From Candidatus Poribacteria bacterium (GTDB taxonomy: Bacteria; Poribacteria; WGA-4E; WGA-3G): 41,401 bases of DNA. A program made the position numbers and the translations under genes. The stretch's first letter is position 1. Each line of letters starts with the position of its first letter. Below the pieces are notes generated by a model that did no database searches, was not told where the DNA came from, and saw nothing but the letters and a program-made list of their open reading frames with translations. The stretch spans positions 1 through 41,401 of the forward strand of contig JAJEAG010000073.1 in NCBI GenBank assembly GCA_022824265.1, in the 5' to 3' direction. Shown in pieces: positions 39,987 to 41,401 of the stretch.

Positions 39987-40027
39987 AATGCATACATTGT
40001 ATGCATTGTGTTTTGCTATTATAGCAA
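39987..40027. terminator. Two small hairpins at the end of the 40052-40249 gene
   Basis: AATGCATAC/GTATGCATT (39987-40007) and TTGCTAT/ATAGCAA (40013-40027), 25 bp beyond the stop of the - strand gene. Terminator role is likely but no long T-run is seen. Confidence 0.45.
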
Positions 40028-40051
40028 TTGATATAAATTTTTCAATAATAT

Positions 40052-40249
40052 TTAATCCTCCCTAATCATAATTCTAAGTTTTACATTGGATAGTATAGCC
40101 ATTTCAATCAATGCATCTTTCATAGGATTTAGATCATGCGGTTCAGAGTTTTTGATCTTTTTCAATATTTTCTCTGCTTCATGAATATATGAAACTTTGA
40201 ATTCTGGTATGTCTATGTCTATGTTGTATAGGCTGTTTTGGTTATTCAT
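40052..40249 (-). CDS. Small hypothetical protein
   Basis: 65 residues: MNNQNSLYNIDIDIPEFKVS, helical middle YIHEAEKILKKIKNSEP, IEMAILSNVKLRIMIRED. The Shine-Dalgarno is weak. Not recognised. Confidence 0.45.
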   Translation of the reverse strand: MNNQNSLYNIDIDIPEFKVSYIHEAEKILKKIKNSEPHDLNPMKDALIEMAILSNVKLRIMIRED

Positions 40250-40294
40250 AATTTGGTTACTCGGTTTACGATATGCATGAATTGGATTATATAT

Positions 40295-40347
40295 ATTATA
40301 TCATATTGCTAATTTAGATTTACAAAATATTAGCAATATGATATAAT
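40295..40347. repeat. 19-bp perfect inverted repeat
   Basis: Arms 40295-40313 and 40329-40347 (ATTATATCATATTGCTAAT and its complement), loop 15, between two - strand genes. It contains a TATAAT-like box in the right position for the 40249 start, so leader or operator role is possible. Confidence 0.7.
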
Positions 40348-40360
40348 TTAGGTTGTGTAG

Positions 40361-40627
40361 TTATTGATAGAATTGTTGTGTGATAATATATGGTTCGTGA
40401 TTGTGTATGAATTGATGCCTCTGGGCTAATATGATGTGGTTCTCTTCGTTATTATTCGGAGGATGCACGTAAATAGACCATCCGCAATTTTCACAGTGAG
40501 CACTGTGTTCGGTAATAACTATACGGTCAGGCCTTTGGTGGTTTTCTTGATTTAGCATTTTAATGATCCAATTAATATGTGAGTTAGAAGTTTTGAAAGC
40601 TGCCAAATGCACAGGGTGAGCTGTCAC
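40361..40627 (-). CDS. Hypothetical protein with CxxC and His residues
   Basis: 88 residues. SAHCENCGWSIYVHPP with later His (QRHQFIHNHEPY) could form a zinc site (C2H2-like spacing, inference). AGGATG lies just before ATG 40627, but the start codon is inside an 11-bp hairpin (40610-40637), so a later start at MLNQENHQ is possible. Confidence 0.45.
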   Translation of the reverse strand: MTAHPVHLAAFKTSNSHINWIIKMLNQENHQRPDRIVITEHSAHCENCGWSIYVHPPNNNEENHIILAQRHQFIHNHEPYIITQQFYQ

Positions 40628-40637
40628 TCATCCTGTG
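40610..40637. terminator. Hairpin at the start of the 40361-40627 gene
   Basis: CACAGGGTGAG (40610-40620) / CTCATCCTGTG (40627-40637), one G-T pair, followed on + by CTGTTTTGTTAT. Terminator-like on the + strand, or a translation-control hairpin on the - strand. Confidence 0.4.
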
Positions 40638-40749
40638 CTGTTTTGTTATAATACTATTAAAGATATAATCTGTCAATAAAATATTCAGGGTTATTTAGTT
40701 TTAGGTATTTTAGTCATTTTTTATTACAATCGTTAATATTTGTGAATAT

Positions 40750-40783
40750 GCAGATATAGCGTGATTTTTCGCGCTATATCTGC
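40750..40783. terminator. Hairpin upstream of the ISAs1-type transposase
   Basis: GCAGATATAGCG / CGCTATATCTGC, 12-bp stem. It may insulate the transposase from outside transcription or be part of the IS end; the IS terminal repeat could not be defined. Confidence 0.5.
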
Positions 40784-40822
40784 TATATTTCACCTTAAAA
40801 AATACGCCATTTGAGGTGAAAA

Positions 40823-41401
40823 ATGACAAGAAAACCATCTTGCCACTTGATAGATATGTTAGCAGAAGTGCCAGACCCCCGCAACAATAAAGGAAAACGA
40901 CATCCATTGAAGTCAATCCTCGCACTGATCGTTATCGGTTTTATGTGTGGACATAAAGGATACACATCCATCGCAACTTGGGCACGATCCCAACCCGAAC
41001 TCGCAAAAGCACTCGGTTGGACACATAAGAAAACACCTTGTGCTGCAACACTTCACAATCTTTTGAAAAAGTTAGACACCACTGCCGTAGAAAAAACATT
41101 GACAGAATGGGTAAATCGTGTTGTTCAAAGCCGTCCTGACTTGACAGGATGTTTTGACGCAGTTGCTATAGACGGTAAAACAATGCGTGCTTCCCAAAAA
41201 TGTGGTGCAGCAATAAGCCGTTTACTCTCCGTTGTTTCTCAGGAGTTAGGGGTTACACTTACACAACAAGCTGTCAGCGACAAAACCAATGAAATACCGA
41301 TTTCAACAGAGATCCTCGAAAACTTTGATGTGAGTGATAAAGTCATCACAACAGACGCACTTTTGACACAGAAAACTTTCTGCCAAGCAATCATAGAACG
41401 T
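40823..41401 (+). CDS. ISAs1-family transposase, cut by the window edge
   Basis: 193 codons, open to the last base. GAGGTG 4 bases before ATG 40823. Family signature EVPDPRNNKGKRHPLKSILA, then IGFMCGHKGYTSIATWAR, CFDAVAIDGKTMRAS (first catalytic Asp region) and SDKTNEIPISTEILENFDV with ITTDALLTQ (second Asp). This is the H-repeat/ISAs1 DDE transposase, normally about 370 residues, so roughly half is visible. Confidence 0.92.
   Translation, partial: MTRKPSCHLIDMLAEVPDPRNNKGKRHPLKSILALIVIGFMCGHKGYTSIATWARSQPELAKALGWTHKKTPCAATLHNLLKKLDTTAVEKTLTEWVNRVVQSRPDLTGCFDAVAIDGKTMRASQKCGAAISRLLSVVSQELGVTLTQQAVSDKTNEIPISTEILENFDVSDKVITTDALLTQKTFCQAIIER

Noticed and set aside
1-41401. rRNA genes and the tRNA-Sec gene
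   Set aside because: No 16S/23S/5S-like stretch and no long-acceptor tRNA with a TCA anticodon seen by eye.

Overview
The window looks like a chromosomal contig from an uncultured bacterium. Candidatus Poribacteria or a close relative is the best fit by inference: a phytanoyl-CoA dioxygenase/creatininase/sarcosine-oxidase cluster sits next to housekeeping genes, and there is a secreted protein whose C-terminal dockerin reads DINQDGTVNILDL / DVNQDGRVDILDL. No rRNA gene is present.

The left part (1-24.2 kb) is ordinary chromosome. It starts with comF, smc and a deoxyhypusine-synthase-like gene on the + strand, facing recG on the - strand. A - strand cluster follows: creatininase-family hydrolase, PhyH dioxygenase, sarcosine-oxidase-like flavoenzyme, MDR dehydrogenase, SixA phosphatase and a secreted repeat protein. 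Next is a type III restriction-modification operon with the unusual order res - three small genes (two with membrane segments) - mod. Then come a zinc-ribbon mini-gene, a J-domain protein and a geranylgeranyl-reductase-family flavoprotein. The flavoprotein has an in-frame TGA at codon 46, exactly at the family's conserved Cys, followed at the canonical distance by a bacterial SECIS-like hairpin. I read it as a candidate selenoprotein, and it is the strongest finding here.

The right part (24.2-41.4 kb) is a visibly more A+T-rich accessory island. It is packed with small genes on both strands, many with strong Shine-Dalgarno sites and several too short for routine calling. Recognisable pieces are a type II R-M-like pair (NPPF methyltransferase plus a D/ExK protein), a HicB-like protein, a second J-domain protein, a two-repeat lipoprotein, an IS1595-type transposase and a partial ISAs1-type transposase at the right edge. 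The island has grown by local duplication: an 87-bp direct repeat, paired winged-helix-like genes, paired convergent overlapping gene modules, truncated gene copies and a transposase tail remnant. Many solitary - strand genes have a promoter of the form TGGACA-N17-TATAAT followed by a strong hairpin in the leader. Two such promoters have no gene behind them and probably drive small RNAs.

Near 37-38.6 kb is an orphan CRISPR array (7 repeats, 6 spacers, no cas genes in view) with a consensus promoter in its leader. It is followed by seven tRNA-like units in strict A-B-A-B-A-B-A order. Most units have a shrunken D-arm, and each is enclosed by a covarying outer helix. Two related tRNA-like genes lie at 35.1 kb on the other strand. 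The last 3 kb hold a dockerin-tagged clan-CD-like peptidase and small genes of unknown function.
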